Below, piece after piece: positions 16,661 to 25,054 of a stretch of 64,000 nt of DNA (position 1 is its first letter; the number at the start of each line of letters is the position of its first letter). Both the position numbers and the translations under genes were made by a program. A model generated the notes under the pieces. It did not search any database, was not told the origin of the DNA, and saw only the letters and a list, made by a program, of their open reading frames with translations. The stretch covers positions 496,001 to 560,000 of the forward strand of contig CAZKBP010000001.1 in NCBI GenBank assembly GCA_964551015.1, in the 5' to 3' direction. This DNA is from CAZKBP01 sp964551015 (GTDB lineage: Bacteria > Bacteroidota > Bacteroidia > Cytophagales > Microscillaceae).

Positions 16661-18934
16661 ATGAAAAAATGGAACATAGGAATCCTTCTAATGACGATTA
16701 GTCTAAATATCCAAGCACAAACTATGATCAAAGGCCGCGTCTTTGACCAATCCAATGGGGAAGCCCTCGCCGGAGCTAACATTCTTGCCCCTAGTTCGGG
16801 GAGAGGCACGGTAAGCAACGCTCAAGGTTATTTCGAGCTAGAGGCGCAAGACAGCCTTCAAGTCTCCTTGATTGGCTACCAAAGCCGAAAAATTGCCCTT
16901 TCTCCAGATAACTCTTTTTTGAGAATTACTTTGAATGCCTCTTCTTTGGAATTGAATGAAATCGTGGTTTCGGCTTTCCAGTCTGAACGCAAACTCTTAG
17001 AAACCAGTGGCGCTATTTCTATCATCACCGAAGCCGAGCTACACCGAGATAATGACATCATCATCGCTCCCGCGCTCAATCGGGTGCCGGGTGTGTATAT
17101 GCATTCGGGCACTTACAGCACCAATCGTATCGTGATTCGAGGGATTGGCTCTCGCTCCCTTTTTTCTACCAATAAGGTAAGAGCCTATCTCAATGAAATC
17201 CCCCTTACCACGGGTGAAGGAGAAACCACGATTGAGGACATTGACTTGCGGATCATTGATCGGGTGGAAGTCATCAAGGGGCCTGCTTCCAGCATCTACG
17301 GAGCAGGCTTGGGCGGTACGATCAATCTCAAAACCAAACGGGCTGATTATCAACAGACATCCTTTCGGCAAGAAAATTTAGTGGGTTCTTTTGGTTTGTT
17401 CCGAAATGTGAGCAGTTTTCGCAGTAGCTCGGATAAATCTAACCTGAATCTGGTCTATTCTAGCATCAACAGTGATGGCTACCGCGAAAATAATGAGTAC
17501 AACCGCCAATCTTTGACCGCTTTGGGTGAGTTTTATCCCGATGAAAAAAGTCGGGTTACCGTGCTGGGAAATTTGATTAGCTTAAAATCATTTATTCCCA
17601 GTTCTTTAAATCAAACTGATTTTGAAGAAAATCCCGAAGCGGCTGCACAGAACTGGGCGAGTATCCAAGGCTTCGAAGATTACGAGCGGGCTTTGCTGGG
17701 ATTTTCTTACCAGCGAGATTTTAATCGTGATTGGGCGATCCAAGCGGGCGTCTTTGCTAATTTTAGAAATGCCCATGAGCCCCGACCTTTCAATATCTTA
17801 CGGGAGTCTAATCAGGTTTATGGCTTCAGAACTTACTTGACTTACTCCCCACAAATCGGCTCCGTGAGCAGTAAATTTACCTTGGGTTCAGAATATTTCA
17901 AGGAATGGTACGGCTGGCGCACTTTTGAGATTCTCAACAATAACCGCGAAGTTGGCTCCGTGCTGAGCGACCAAGAAGAAATCCGTCAGTATTATAATCT
18001 TTTTGCCCAAGCAGATTTTACTTTTGGAGAAAAATTTATTTTAACCGCTGGACTCAATATCAACGAAACCGACTACGAACTCACGGACCTCTTCTTTGCC
18101 GATAGTCTGAATCAGTCGGGAGAATATGGTTTTGAGCCAATCATTTCGCCCCGCGTGGGCTTGAATTATAAAATTCAACCTCAAATCGCGCTCTATGCGA
18201 GTGCCAGCCACGGTTTCTCTCCGCCCAGTGTGGAAGAAACTCTGACGCCCGAGGGTCAAATTAATCCCGATATTGAACCCGAAACGGGCTGGAACTTTGA
18301 GATTGGTAGTCGTGGTAGTTTATTCGCGCAAAGACTTTCCTTTGATGTGGCTCTGTACCGCATGCAGATTCAGAATTTACTGGTTGCGCGTCGTACGGCC
18401 GAAGATGCCTTCGTGGGGGTGAATGCCGGGCAAACAACACATCAAGGGCTGGAACTGGCTCTGAGTTATTTGATTTACCAAAATCCCAAAGGTTGGAGTT
18501 TGCAAGCTTTTGTCAATGCTACTTTCAGTGACTTTGAGTTTGATGAATTTGTAGATGGAGAAAATGACTTTTCTGGTAATCAACTCACGGGCGCACCCGA
18601 AACGACGATCAACGCTGGACTGGACTTATTCAGTGATCAAGGTTTTTATGGCAATCTCAATCTTCAGCACGTGGGCGAAATGCCCATCCGCGATGATAAC
18701 ACAGTTTTTTCTGACGCTTACACCGTGCTGAATCTCAAATGGGGCTACCAACGAACTTTTTTCAATCATCTGAATATCAATCTCTACGGCGGCATCCAAA
18801 ATCTAGGGGATGAAAAATACGCTTCCATGCTCCAAATCAACGCAGCGGCCTTTGGCAATGCCCTCCCTCGTTATTTCTATCCGGGCTTACCTCGCAACTA
18901 TTACGGAGGTTTGGCGGTGAGTTATATTTTTTGA
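16661..18934 (+). CDS. TonB-dependent outer-membrane receptor
   Basis: A 757-residue outer-membrane transporter that imports a ligand such as a siderophore or metal complex using TonB energy. It has a signal peptide (MKKWNIGILLMTISLNIQAQ), then a CarboxypepD_reg-like domain (about 22-100, MIKGRVFDQSNGEALAGANI). The plug follows at about 115-235, with RVPGVYMHSG, VIRGIGSRS and ERVEVIKGPASSIYGAGLGGTI-type motifs. The 22-strand barrel ends in a terminal aromatic (VSYIF). Within the barrel, PEGQINPDIEPETGWNFEIG resembles siderophore receptors of the FecA/FhuE kind. No SusD-like partner is adjacent, so a glycan-uptake role is unlikely. Substrate is unknown. Confidence 0.93.
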   Translation: MKKWNIGILLMTISLNIQAQTMIKGRVFDQSNGEALAGANILAPSSGRGTVSNAQGYFELEAQDSLQVSLIGYQSRKIALSPDNSFLRITLNASSLELNEIVVSAFQSERKLLETSGAISIITEAELHRDNDIIIAPALNRVPGVYMHSGTYSTNRIVIRGIGSRSLFSTNKVRAYLNEIPLTTGEGETTIEDIDLRIIDRVEVIKGPASSIYGAGLGGTINLKTKRADYQQTSFRQENLVGSFGLFRNVSSFRSSSDKSNLNLVYSSINSDGYRENNEYNRQSLTALGEFYPDEKSRVTVLGNLISLKSFIPSSLNQTDFEENPEAAAQNWASIQGFEDYERALLGFSYQRDFNRDWAIQAGVFANFRNAHEPRPFNILRESNQVYGFRTYLTYSPQIGSVSSKFTLGSEYFKEWYGWRTFEILNNNREVGSVLSDQEEIRQYYNLFAQADFTFGEKFILTAGLNINETDYELTDLFFADSLNQSGEYGFEPIISPRVGLNYKIQPQIALYASASHGFSPPSVEETLTPEGQINPDIEPETGWNFEIGSRGSLFAQRLSFDVALYRMQIQNLLVARRTAEDAFVGVNAGQTTHQGLELALSYLIYQNPKGWSLQAFVNATFSDFEFDEFVDGENDFSGNQLTGAPETTINAGLDLFSDQGFYGNLNLQHVGEMPIRDDNTVFSDAYTVLNLKWGYQRTFFNHLNINLYGGIQNLGDEKYASMLQINAAAFGNALPRYFYPGLPRNYYGGLAVSYIF

Positions 18935-19208
18935 AATAGGATGGTATGTAGCCTATGTAAAAGTTTTCTCCAAAAAAAAATCTTTGAGAACGCGGGCATC
19001 CACTTGTGCCTGAGCATTAAGAAGAGATAAAGAAAGGTTCAAACCCAATAGGATTTTTTATACCTACAAAAAAACTCTGAATTTAGAGAAATTTGATTTC
19101 AGGCAGGCCTTAGAAAGAGAAAAGTGGAAGGAATCCTATGAAGAGATATTTTTTATCGGCAAAGTGTTTATTTTAGTGAATCCATTGAAATCAAATTTTG
19201 ATCATAAT

Positions 19209-20321
19209 TCAAGCCTTCAACTCCCTCAAAACGGCTCGCAAACTTTCTACATTGTGCGCGGGCGCGAAGACATCTACATAAGGTAAGGCGGCTTGCATGC
19301 CTTGCACACTGGGGCTAAAATCAGGATGCCCCGCCAGAGGATTTAACCAAATTACTTTGGCGGCCTTGCGCTGAATTTGGCGCATACTCTCGGCCAACAG
19401 CTCGGTATCGCCCGTGTCCCAGCCGTCACTGAGAATCAAGACAATGGTGCGCTGGTCTAGGGAACGACTAGCGTGTTTTTCTAAAAAATCACGCAGCGCC
19501 GAGCCAATCTGCGTACCACCCGACCAATGCGGTACTGCTTCGGCCATTTTCTGGAGGGCTGCCTGAAAACTATCTTCTCGTAATTGCTCGGTTACCCGAT
19601 GCAGGGCGGTGCTAAACACAAAAGTCTCGATGCGGCGATAGTTTTGCTGGAAAGCGTATATAAACTGAATCAAAAACTGGCTGTACAAGTCCATAGATTT
19701 GCTCACATCGCAGAGCATGACGAGTCGGAAGCGGCGTTTGCGCCTTTTCTTAAAAGCAATCTCTACAATCTCTCCCCCCCGACGCATATTCAGGCGCACG
19801 GTACGCTTGATATCAAAGTAACGACTGTTTTTGCTCTTTCGGTAGCGGCGGTTGTAACGGTTTGCCAAGGTCTTGGCAATCATCTGGATGAGCTGGGCAA
19901 CTTCTCGAAGTTCTTCTGCATGAAAAGTACTGAAATCTCGACGACTCATCACCTCTTGGGCACTGTAGGTGGCCATGTCCATTTCTTCTTCCTGTGCTTG
20001 ATTTTGTAGCCAATTTTTGAGGGTTTGAATGGAAGGCTTTTGGTCAGGACGAGATTCTTTTGGTTTTGGCTTTTGGGTTTCCTCTTCTGCTTCTTTGGTT
20101 TTGGAATCCACGGCACGCTCCACGTTTTTCCAATATTCTTTGTAGAGTTCGGTAAATTGCTTTTGTTGTTGGCGATTTTTGGCGAGCACAGCTTGTAAAC
20201 TTAGCCTGAAGTCATCTCGATTTTGCAAAGAAGGCAGTAAAGTCAAAGCCTGTAGAGCGTCGGCCTCTTCACTAGGACTGACCGTAAAGCCTTTGCTTCG
20301 CAGAAAGCGACAGAAAGCCAA
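19209..20321 (-). CDS. CoxE-like von Willebrand factor A domain protein
   Basis: A 370-residue VWA protein. The N-terminal third is helical (FCRFLRSKGFTVSPSEEADAL, typical of CoxE-like proteins) and is followed by a charged linker (about 72-100). The VWA domain from about 195 has the MIDAS residues Asp205, Ser207 and Ser209 (CDVSKSM) and the later LSDGWDTGD. These proteins usually act with MoxR AAA+ ATPases in metal insertion or complex remodelling. Here the only MoxR gene lies about 8 kb away on the same strand. The first usable start is a TTG at 20321; no ATG or GTG exists between it and the preceding in-frame stop, so the true N-terminus is uncertain. Confidence 0.87.
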   Translation of the reverse strand: MAFCRFLRSKGFTVSPSEEADALQALTLLPSLQNRDDFRLSLQAVLAKNRQQQKQFTELYKEYWKNVERAVDSKTKEAEEETQKPKPKESRPDQKPSIQTLKNWLQNQAQEEEMDMATYSAQEVMSRRDFSTFHAEELREVAQLIQMIAKTLANRYNRRYRKSKNSRYFDIKRTVRLNMRRGGEIVEIAFKKRRKRRFRLVMLCDVSKSMDLYSQFLIQFIYAFQQNYRRIETFVFSTALHRVTEQLREDSFQAALQKMAEAVPHWSGGTQIGSALRDFLEKHASRSLDQRTIVLILSDGWDTGDTELLAESMRQIQRKAAKVIWLNPLAGHPDFSPSVQGMQAALPYVDVFAPAHNVESLRAVLRELKA

Positions 20322-20554
20322 AATATTCGCACTGAGGGCGGTATGTCTTTGGATATGTTGCAGAATACAAGTTTTAGGTTTGATTCAAGTAAAGATAAGA
20401 GGAAAGCCACGAAAAGAAAAGCTATCTTTTTTTTGTGGAGATCGTATATAGCTAGTAGATGGCCGTCAGAAATGTCCTTCAGCATGCAGCGGCTTGACCA
20501 GCAGACTGGTCTTATCAACCTATTTATTTATTCAAAAAATCTAACAAGTATCCC

Positions 20555-21262
20555 ATGGATTCTTATCAATCTAATGTGATTCCCGTCATTCAGGAATCGG
20601 TGAGTGTACGCTCACAATTTATCCGCAAAACTTACCTTCACTTGGCCGTTGCGGTTTTGGCCTTCATTTTCGTAGAAGCTATTTTTCTGAGTACGCCTTT
20701 TATCGTGCAAGTTGGTCTTGCAATGACGCAAGGTTTTACTTGGCTCATTGTGCTGGGTGGATTTATGTTCGTGACCAGCTACGCCGAGAAGTGGGCATCT
20801 GAATCTACAGATCGCAGGATGCAGTACGTGGCACTCGGTATTTATATCTTGGCAGAGGCCTTTATCTTCGTGCCCCTGCTTTATATTGCCGTGGCGATTA
20901 GCGGTGATTTTGCTTTGATTCAACAGGCAGGCGTGATGACCTTGGCTCTATTTGGTGGCCTGACGGCTGTTGTTTTTATGACCCAGAAGGATTTCTCCAT
21001 GTTGAGAGCGTATATCTCCGTGGGAGGAATGGTTGCTCTGGGTTTGATCGCCGCGGGTTTGATTTTCGGCTTTTCGCTTGGATTGTGGTTTTCTTTCGCG
21101 ATGGTTTTGTTGGCTTCTGCTTCTATTCTTTACCAAACTTCGGCCATTATGAAGGATTATAACCAGACACAATACGTGGCCGCGGCACTCGGTTTATTTG
21201 CTTCTTTAATGCTTTTATTCTGGTATATCCTAAGCATTTTATCTCGTTTTTCAGGAGATTAG
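20555..21262 (+). CDS. Bax inhibitor-1 / YccA family membrane protein
   Basis: A 235-residue protein with seven hydrophobic segments. It begins with a short cytoplasmic arm (SVSVRSQFIRKTYLHLAVAV) typical of bacterial BI-1/YbhL/YccA proteins and ends with FWYILSILSRFSGD. Eukaryotic members modulate cell death and calcium leak; bacterial members are proposed pH-sensitive calcium leak channels or FtsH modulators. It is a single gene with a strong terminator 24 bases after the stop. The divergent VWA gene shares its upstream region. Confidence 0.92.
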   Translation: MDSYQSNVIPVIQESVSVRSQFIRKTYLHLAVAVLAFIFVEAIFLSTPFIVQVGLAMTQGFTWLIVLGGFMFVTSYAEKWASESTDRRMQYVALGIYILAEAFIFVPLLYIAVAISGDFALIQQAGVMTLALFGGLTAVVFMTQKDFSMLRAYISVGGMVALGLIAAGLIFGFSLGLWFSFAMVLLASASILYQTSAIMKDYNQTQYVAAALGLFASLMLLFWYILSILSRFSGD

Positions 21263-21285
21263 ATTTTTCTAAATTTTGCCTAAAA

Positions 21286-21320
21286 AAGCCTGTTTCTCAG
21301 CCAGAAACAGGCTTTTTTTA
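21286..21320. terminator. Strong bidirectional intrinsic terminator
   Basis: A 12-bp perfect stem (AAGCCTGTTTCT with AGAAACAGGCTT), 5-base loop, T-run on the plus side and A-run on the minus side. It separates the convergent BI-1 and DsrE-like genes. Confidence 0.92.
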
Positions 21321-21344
21321 TAGAATCTAATACTTTTATTAATA

Positions 21345-21896
21345 TCAAAACTTAATCATGGCATATCCATCCATTTGGTAAACCGTCAAGACGCTCATGG
21401 CCGAGAGTGCCAATTGAATTTCGGGCATTAATTCATTTTTCTGATAACCTGCATACGCGGCAGACTGCCCACAGATAAACATCTTCACGCCCCGCTTGGC
21501 CAAGGCTTTGATCAAATCACGGTTGGGATTACTCGTGCCATAGCGTTCTTGGTAAGCCTCGTCGGATAGGGCATCTTTGGTGGAGCCTCCGTGAAGCACA
21601 AAAGCTAGTTGAATATTTTGGGGAGCCACCCCTGCTCGCGCGTGCATGTTGTAATATCGATGGAGGCTATTAATCAGTGGATTAGGCTGACTAGCGTCTT
21701 TCTGTTGGCGATCAATATCAAAAATAGCCTTAAGCATTAAACTGGAGTCAGGAATAAAATCCGCATTGGGCACATCAAATACGGCTCCCATTTCTTGGAA
21801 TACCGGACCTGGCTTGGGTTTATTTTCTTGAGAAAATACCAATAGGCTATCTAGAAAAAAGAAGGCAAATAGAAACAGCAACAGGTTTTTTAGCAT
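21345..21896 (-). CDS. Secreted DsrE/DsrF-like protein
   Basis: A 183-residue protein with an N-terminal signal peptide (MLKNLLLFLFAFFFLDSLLVFSQ). It has a DsrE/F-like fold: LAFVLHGGSTKDALSDEAYQ, then LIKALAKRGVKMFICGQSAAYAGY with a conserved Cys at 142. The family includes sulfur-relay and sulfur-oxidation proteins, but exported single-domain forms such as this are uncharacterised. Their Cys may carry persulfide or simply be structural. It precedes no clear operon partner; the upstream lipoprotein gene on the same strand ends 35 bases before its start, so the two may be co-transcribed. Confidence 0.82.
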   Translation of the reverse strand: MLKNLLLFLFAFFFLDSLLVFSQENKPKPGPVFQEMGAVFDVPNADFIPDSSLMLKAIFDIDRQQKDASQPNPLINSLHRYYNMHARAGVAPQNIQLAFVLHGGSTKDALSDEAYQERYGTSNPNRDLIKALAKRGVKMFICGQSAAYAGYQKNELMPEIQLALSAMSVLTVYQMDGYAMIKF

Positions 21897-21931
21897 TTTG
21901 ACGAGATAATTTAGTTAGCCAAATCAAATTG

Positions 21932-22561
21932 CTACTGCGTATTTTCCAAGCTTAATCTAACATAAGGAATTTTTGAAAATTTGGTTTTGCCCTTGTCAGT
22001 TTTGTAGCTCACTTTGGCGGTTTCATCCAGCAATTCAACAATTTTTCCAGAGGTCTTATCACCGTCTTGTTTGTAAACTCCCAGATAGAAATACACGGTA
22101 TCTCCCAGTTTATATTGGGTTGAATTTCGGGTAATCTCAGTAGTAATGGATTGTGTGGCTGATGATGTTTTGATTTTTTCATAAAAAGATGAAGAATCAA
22201 ACTGAGCACTAGGGTCGGTTTCCAAAATATCTGCGGATACCGTAACACTCGTAGTATGCACTACCAACAAGTAAAAAGATTCTTTGAAATCAATGGTAAA
22301 ATTTGAAAATATTTGCCCTTCCTCAAGACGATTGCTCAGGTATAAATTACGCTTGGCCTCAAGTACTAAAGCATCTTTATTCAGCCCTCCAAAGCCGAGC
22401 ACACGGGTGGCTTTACTGTATCCATTTGCAAAATCAACGGGCCGATAGTCAGGGTTGGCAGCATCGTTCCCCGTGAGAGAACCGTGGTGAAAGGCTACTA
22501 CGCAAGCATTCAAAAAGCCAGCACAGAAGAGCATTGCTATTTTCCAAAAGAAATTTCTCAT
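21932..22561 (-). CDS. Putative lipoprotein (TRL/DUF6567-like)
   Basis: A 209-residue lipoprotein. Starting at the ATG at 22561, MRNFFWKIAMLFCAGFLNAC is a lipoprotein signal with the acceptor Cys at residue 20. The following KATRVLGFGGLNKDALVLEAKRNLYLSNRLEEGQIFSNFTIDFKESF resembles the TRL-like/DUF6567 pattern found in Bacteroidota lipoproteins. The rest is a beta-rich unknown region ending in a short domain that reads VYFYLGVYKQDGDKTSGKIVELLD. The frame extends 29 codons further upstream to an ATG at 22648, but that would bury the lipobox. Function is unknown. Confidence 0.7.
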   Translation of the reverse strand: MRNFFWKIAMLFCAGFLNACVVAFHHGSLTGNDAANPDYRPVDFANGYSKATRVLGFGGLNKDALVLEAKRNLYLSNRLEEGQIFSNFTIDFKESFYLLVVHTTSVTVSADILETDPSAQFDSSSFYEKIKTSSATQSITTEITRNSTQYKLGDTVYFYLGVYKQDGDKTSGKIVELLDETAKVSYKTDKGKTKFSKIPYVRLSLENTQ

Positions 22562-22904
22562 AACTTGGTAAATGTTTAAGGTTGAGGATAAAAATTTATC
22601 AAATACACTCGAGTATTTGTGTTTGGTTTCGTGCCAACTAAGACTCATTAGCTAGATGAAACTACTAGTGCCAAGCAATTGCACTACTTCTGAAATAAAG
22701 TGAAATTCTTAGCTCCACTTGGGCAAAATTAAGCTTTTATTTTAGAATTGTTGAGCATCAGAGAGAAGAACTGGAGCAAAAAAACCGGCGTATTAATCAC
22801 AGCATTTAAGCTGCGCAAACGATTTAACAAGCGATCTTCTCCTAACGCAAACGCCTGGGTAATCAGAAACTCGAGTTTTCCCCCAGAAATATGGAGGAGA
22901 GCAA

Positions 22905-24758
22905 TTATTTCTTCCCTAATAACTTTTCTAGCATATCCATGCGCCCCCAGTTACGAAGCTTATCGGCAATACGTCGGCGGTTTTCTTTCTTGTACCAGAA
23001 GAAAAAAAGATGCTGATTGCGCTTTTCTTTCTTAGACTTGGCCGTATAAACTGGCTTGAGCGTGTAGGGATGCACACCCGCGTAGTAAATCACCGTGGCA
23101 ACGGTCATGGGAGTGGGGGTAAAACCCTGTACTTGCTCCAATTGAAAGCCCATATCTTTGGTTTCACAAGCTAGATTAGCCATATCTGCTTCCTCACAAC
23201 CCGGATGGCTGGAAATAAAATAGGGAATCAAAGGCTGATCTTTCTTATGTTTTTGGTTAAGACGATCAAAGCGTTTCTTGAACTGATGAAAGAATTTAAA
23301 AGAAGGCTTCCGCATGATTTTCAAAGTCTGCTCGGAAGTATGTTCGGGAGCTACTTTCAGGCGGCCCGCCACGTGGTTTTCCACAAGATTGTCCATATAC
23401 TCCTCCATATCTTTGGGGTCGCCTACCTTGTTGTGGCCTTCTACCAGCAAGTCATAGCGGATTCCACTGCTTACGAAGGCTTTTTTGACCTCAGGATGGG
23501 CGGCTGCCTTTTTGTAAATCTCTGTCAAGGGTTTGTGGCTCGTATCCAAATTATGGCAAACCACAGGGTGAATGCAGGAAGGCGAAGTACAACGATCGCA
23601 AATCTCCTGTACCTTGCCCTTCATCTTGTACATATTGGCCGAAGGCCCACCCAAATCACTGATATAACCTTTGAAATCGGGCATTTTGGTCACTTCCTCT
23701 ACCTCTTTCATGATTGACTTTTCAGAACGGGAGGCGATGAATTTGCCTTGGTGGGCGGAGATGGTACAAAAGCTACATCCGCCGAAGCATCCTCGGTGCA
23801 TGTTGATCGAGAATTTGATCATCTCGAAGGCGGGAATAGAGCCTCTTTTTTTGTACTTAGGATGCGGTAGACGCGTGTAAGGCAGGTCAAAGGACTGATC
23901 GATGGTCGCCTCGTCCATGGGAGGGTAAGGCGGATTGATGACCAAGGTTTTTTGACCAACTTTCTGCAAAATACGGCGAGCCTGTACTTTATTAGATTCT
24001 TGTTCTACAATTTTGAAATTAGCGGCGTATTTTAATTTATCTTTCAGGCAAAGCTCGTGAGCGCTAATTTCCACGTCTGTCCAGTTTTTATTGCGGGGCA
24101 TTTTCTCGTCAGGCTTTACCAAGAAAGCTGTCTGGGGAATGGTGCGCATGGAAGAGAAGGGAACTCCTTTTTCGGCCAGTTTCAGAATTTCTTTTAGAGA
24201 TTGTTCGCCCATACCATAGACAAGCAAATCGGCTCCACTACTTTCCAAAATACTAGGAAAAAGTCGGTCTGCCCAATAATCGTAATGCGTAACTCGGCGC
24301 AGAGAAGCTTCAATCCCACCGATGAGCACGGGTACGTCGGGGTAGATTTCTTTGAGAATTTTAGTGTACACGTTCACCGCATAGTCAGGGCGAAAACCTG
24401 CTTCCCCGCCGGGCGTATAAGCATCCGTATTGCGTTTGCGTTTGTTGGCCGTGTAATGATTGACCATGGAGTCCATGCAGCCGGAGGTAACTCCAAAAAA
24501 CAGGCGTGGTTTGCCAAATTTTTTGAAATCTCTCAGGTCATCTTGCCAGTTGGGTTGTGGAATCAAAGCCACTCGATAGCCCGCGTGCTCCAGGATTCTA
24601 CCAATCACGGCGGGACCAAAAGCCGGATGATCTACGTAAGCATCTCCCGAAACCAAGATCACATCCAGCTCTTCCCAACCTCGCTTTTTCACTTCCTTCA
24701 TCGTGATGGGCAACCAATCACTAAGGGGTCGCTCCACTGTGCTTTTTCTCTGTTCCAT
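22905..24758 (-). CDS. YgiQ family radical SAM protein
   Basis: A 617-residue cytoplasmic radical SAM protein (UPF0313). It has the N-terminal DVILVSGDAYVDHPAFGPAVIGRILEHAGYRVALI B12-binding-like segment, the central NMHRGCFGGCSFCTI cluster motif (CxxxCxxC, around residue 330), and the long FSISSHPGCEEADMANLA-type C-terminal half with VQGFTPTPMT. These proteins are broadly conserved and their substrate is unproven. The ATG at 24758 is preferred over the upstream TTG at 24764. It is monocistronic: both flanks are intergenic and the neighbour at 25055 is divergent. Confidence 0.94.
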   Translation of the reverse strand: MEQRKSTVERPLSDWLPITMKEVKKRGWEELDVILVSGDAYVDHPAFGPAVIGRILEHAGYRVALIPQPNWQDDLRDFKKFGKPRLFFGVTSGCMDSMVNHYTANKRKRNTDAYTPGGEAGFRPDYAVNVYTKILKEIYPDVPVLIGGIEASLRRVTHYDYWADRLFPSILESSGADLLVYGMGEQSLKEILKLAEKGVPFSSMRTIPQTAFLVKPDEKMPRNKNWTDVEISAHELCLKDKLKYAANFKIVEQESNKVQARRILQKVGQKTLVINPPYPPMDEATIDQSFDLPYTRLPHPKYKKRGSIPAFEMIKFSINMHRGCFGGCSFCTISAHQGKFIASRSEKSIMKEVEEVTKMPDFKGYISDLGGPSANMYKMKGKVQEICDRCTSPSCIHPVVCHNLDTSHKPLTEIYKKAAAHPEVKKAFVSSGIRYDLLVEGHNKVGDPKDMEEYMDNLVENHVAGRLKVAPEHTSEQTLKIMRKPSFKFFHQFKKRFDRLNQKHKKDQPLIPYFISSHPGCEEADMANLACETKDMGFQLEQVQGFTPTPMTVATVIYYAGVHPYTLKPVYTAKSKKEKRNQHLFFFWYKKENRRRIADKLRNWGRMDMLEKLLGKK

Positions 24759-25054
24759 ACGCAAATTTAAGGAATTTTTCTTACAGCTCAGAAGTAACTC
24801 ATTTATACAAAGTAATGTTTCGTCTATCTCCTGATAAAAGAGATTTTTGGGGCGGTCTGCTGATGAGCATCAGCCAACCATCGGCTTATTTTTTTCTTCT
24901 CAAAAACCAGTATTTATCCCGAATTTTCAAATCAATCCTTGTTTCCTTGCGATTAAATGTAGTAATTGAACCTCATAAGTCTAATGTTACGCCGAGTACC
25001 AAATTCTTGGAGCATCCTTTGCTTTTCAAAACTGTGAATTAAACTTTCATCTTT

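Noticed and set aside
23205..23717. 170-codon plus-strand frame opposite ygiQ
   Set aside because: Antisense shadow of a conserved radical SAM gene; no independent motif.
24815..25042. 75-codon frame between ygiQ and the 780-residue gene
   Set aside because: No recognisable pattern, and low-complexity composition; probably chance.
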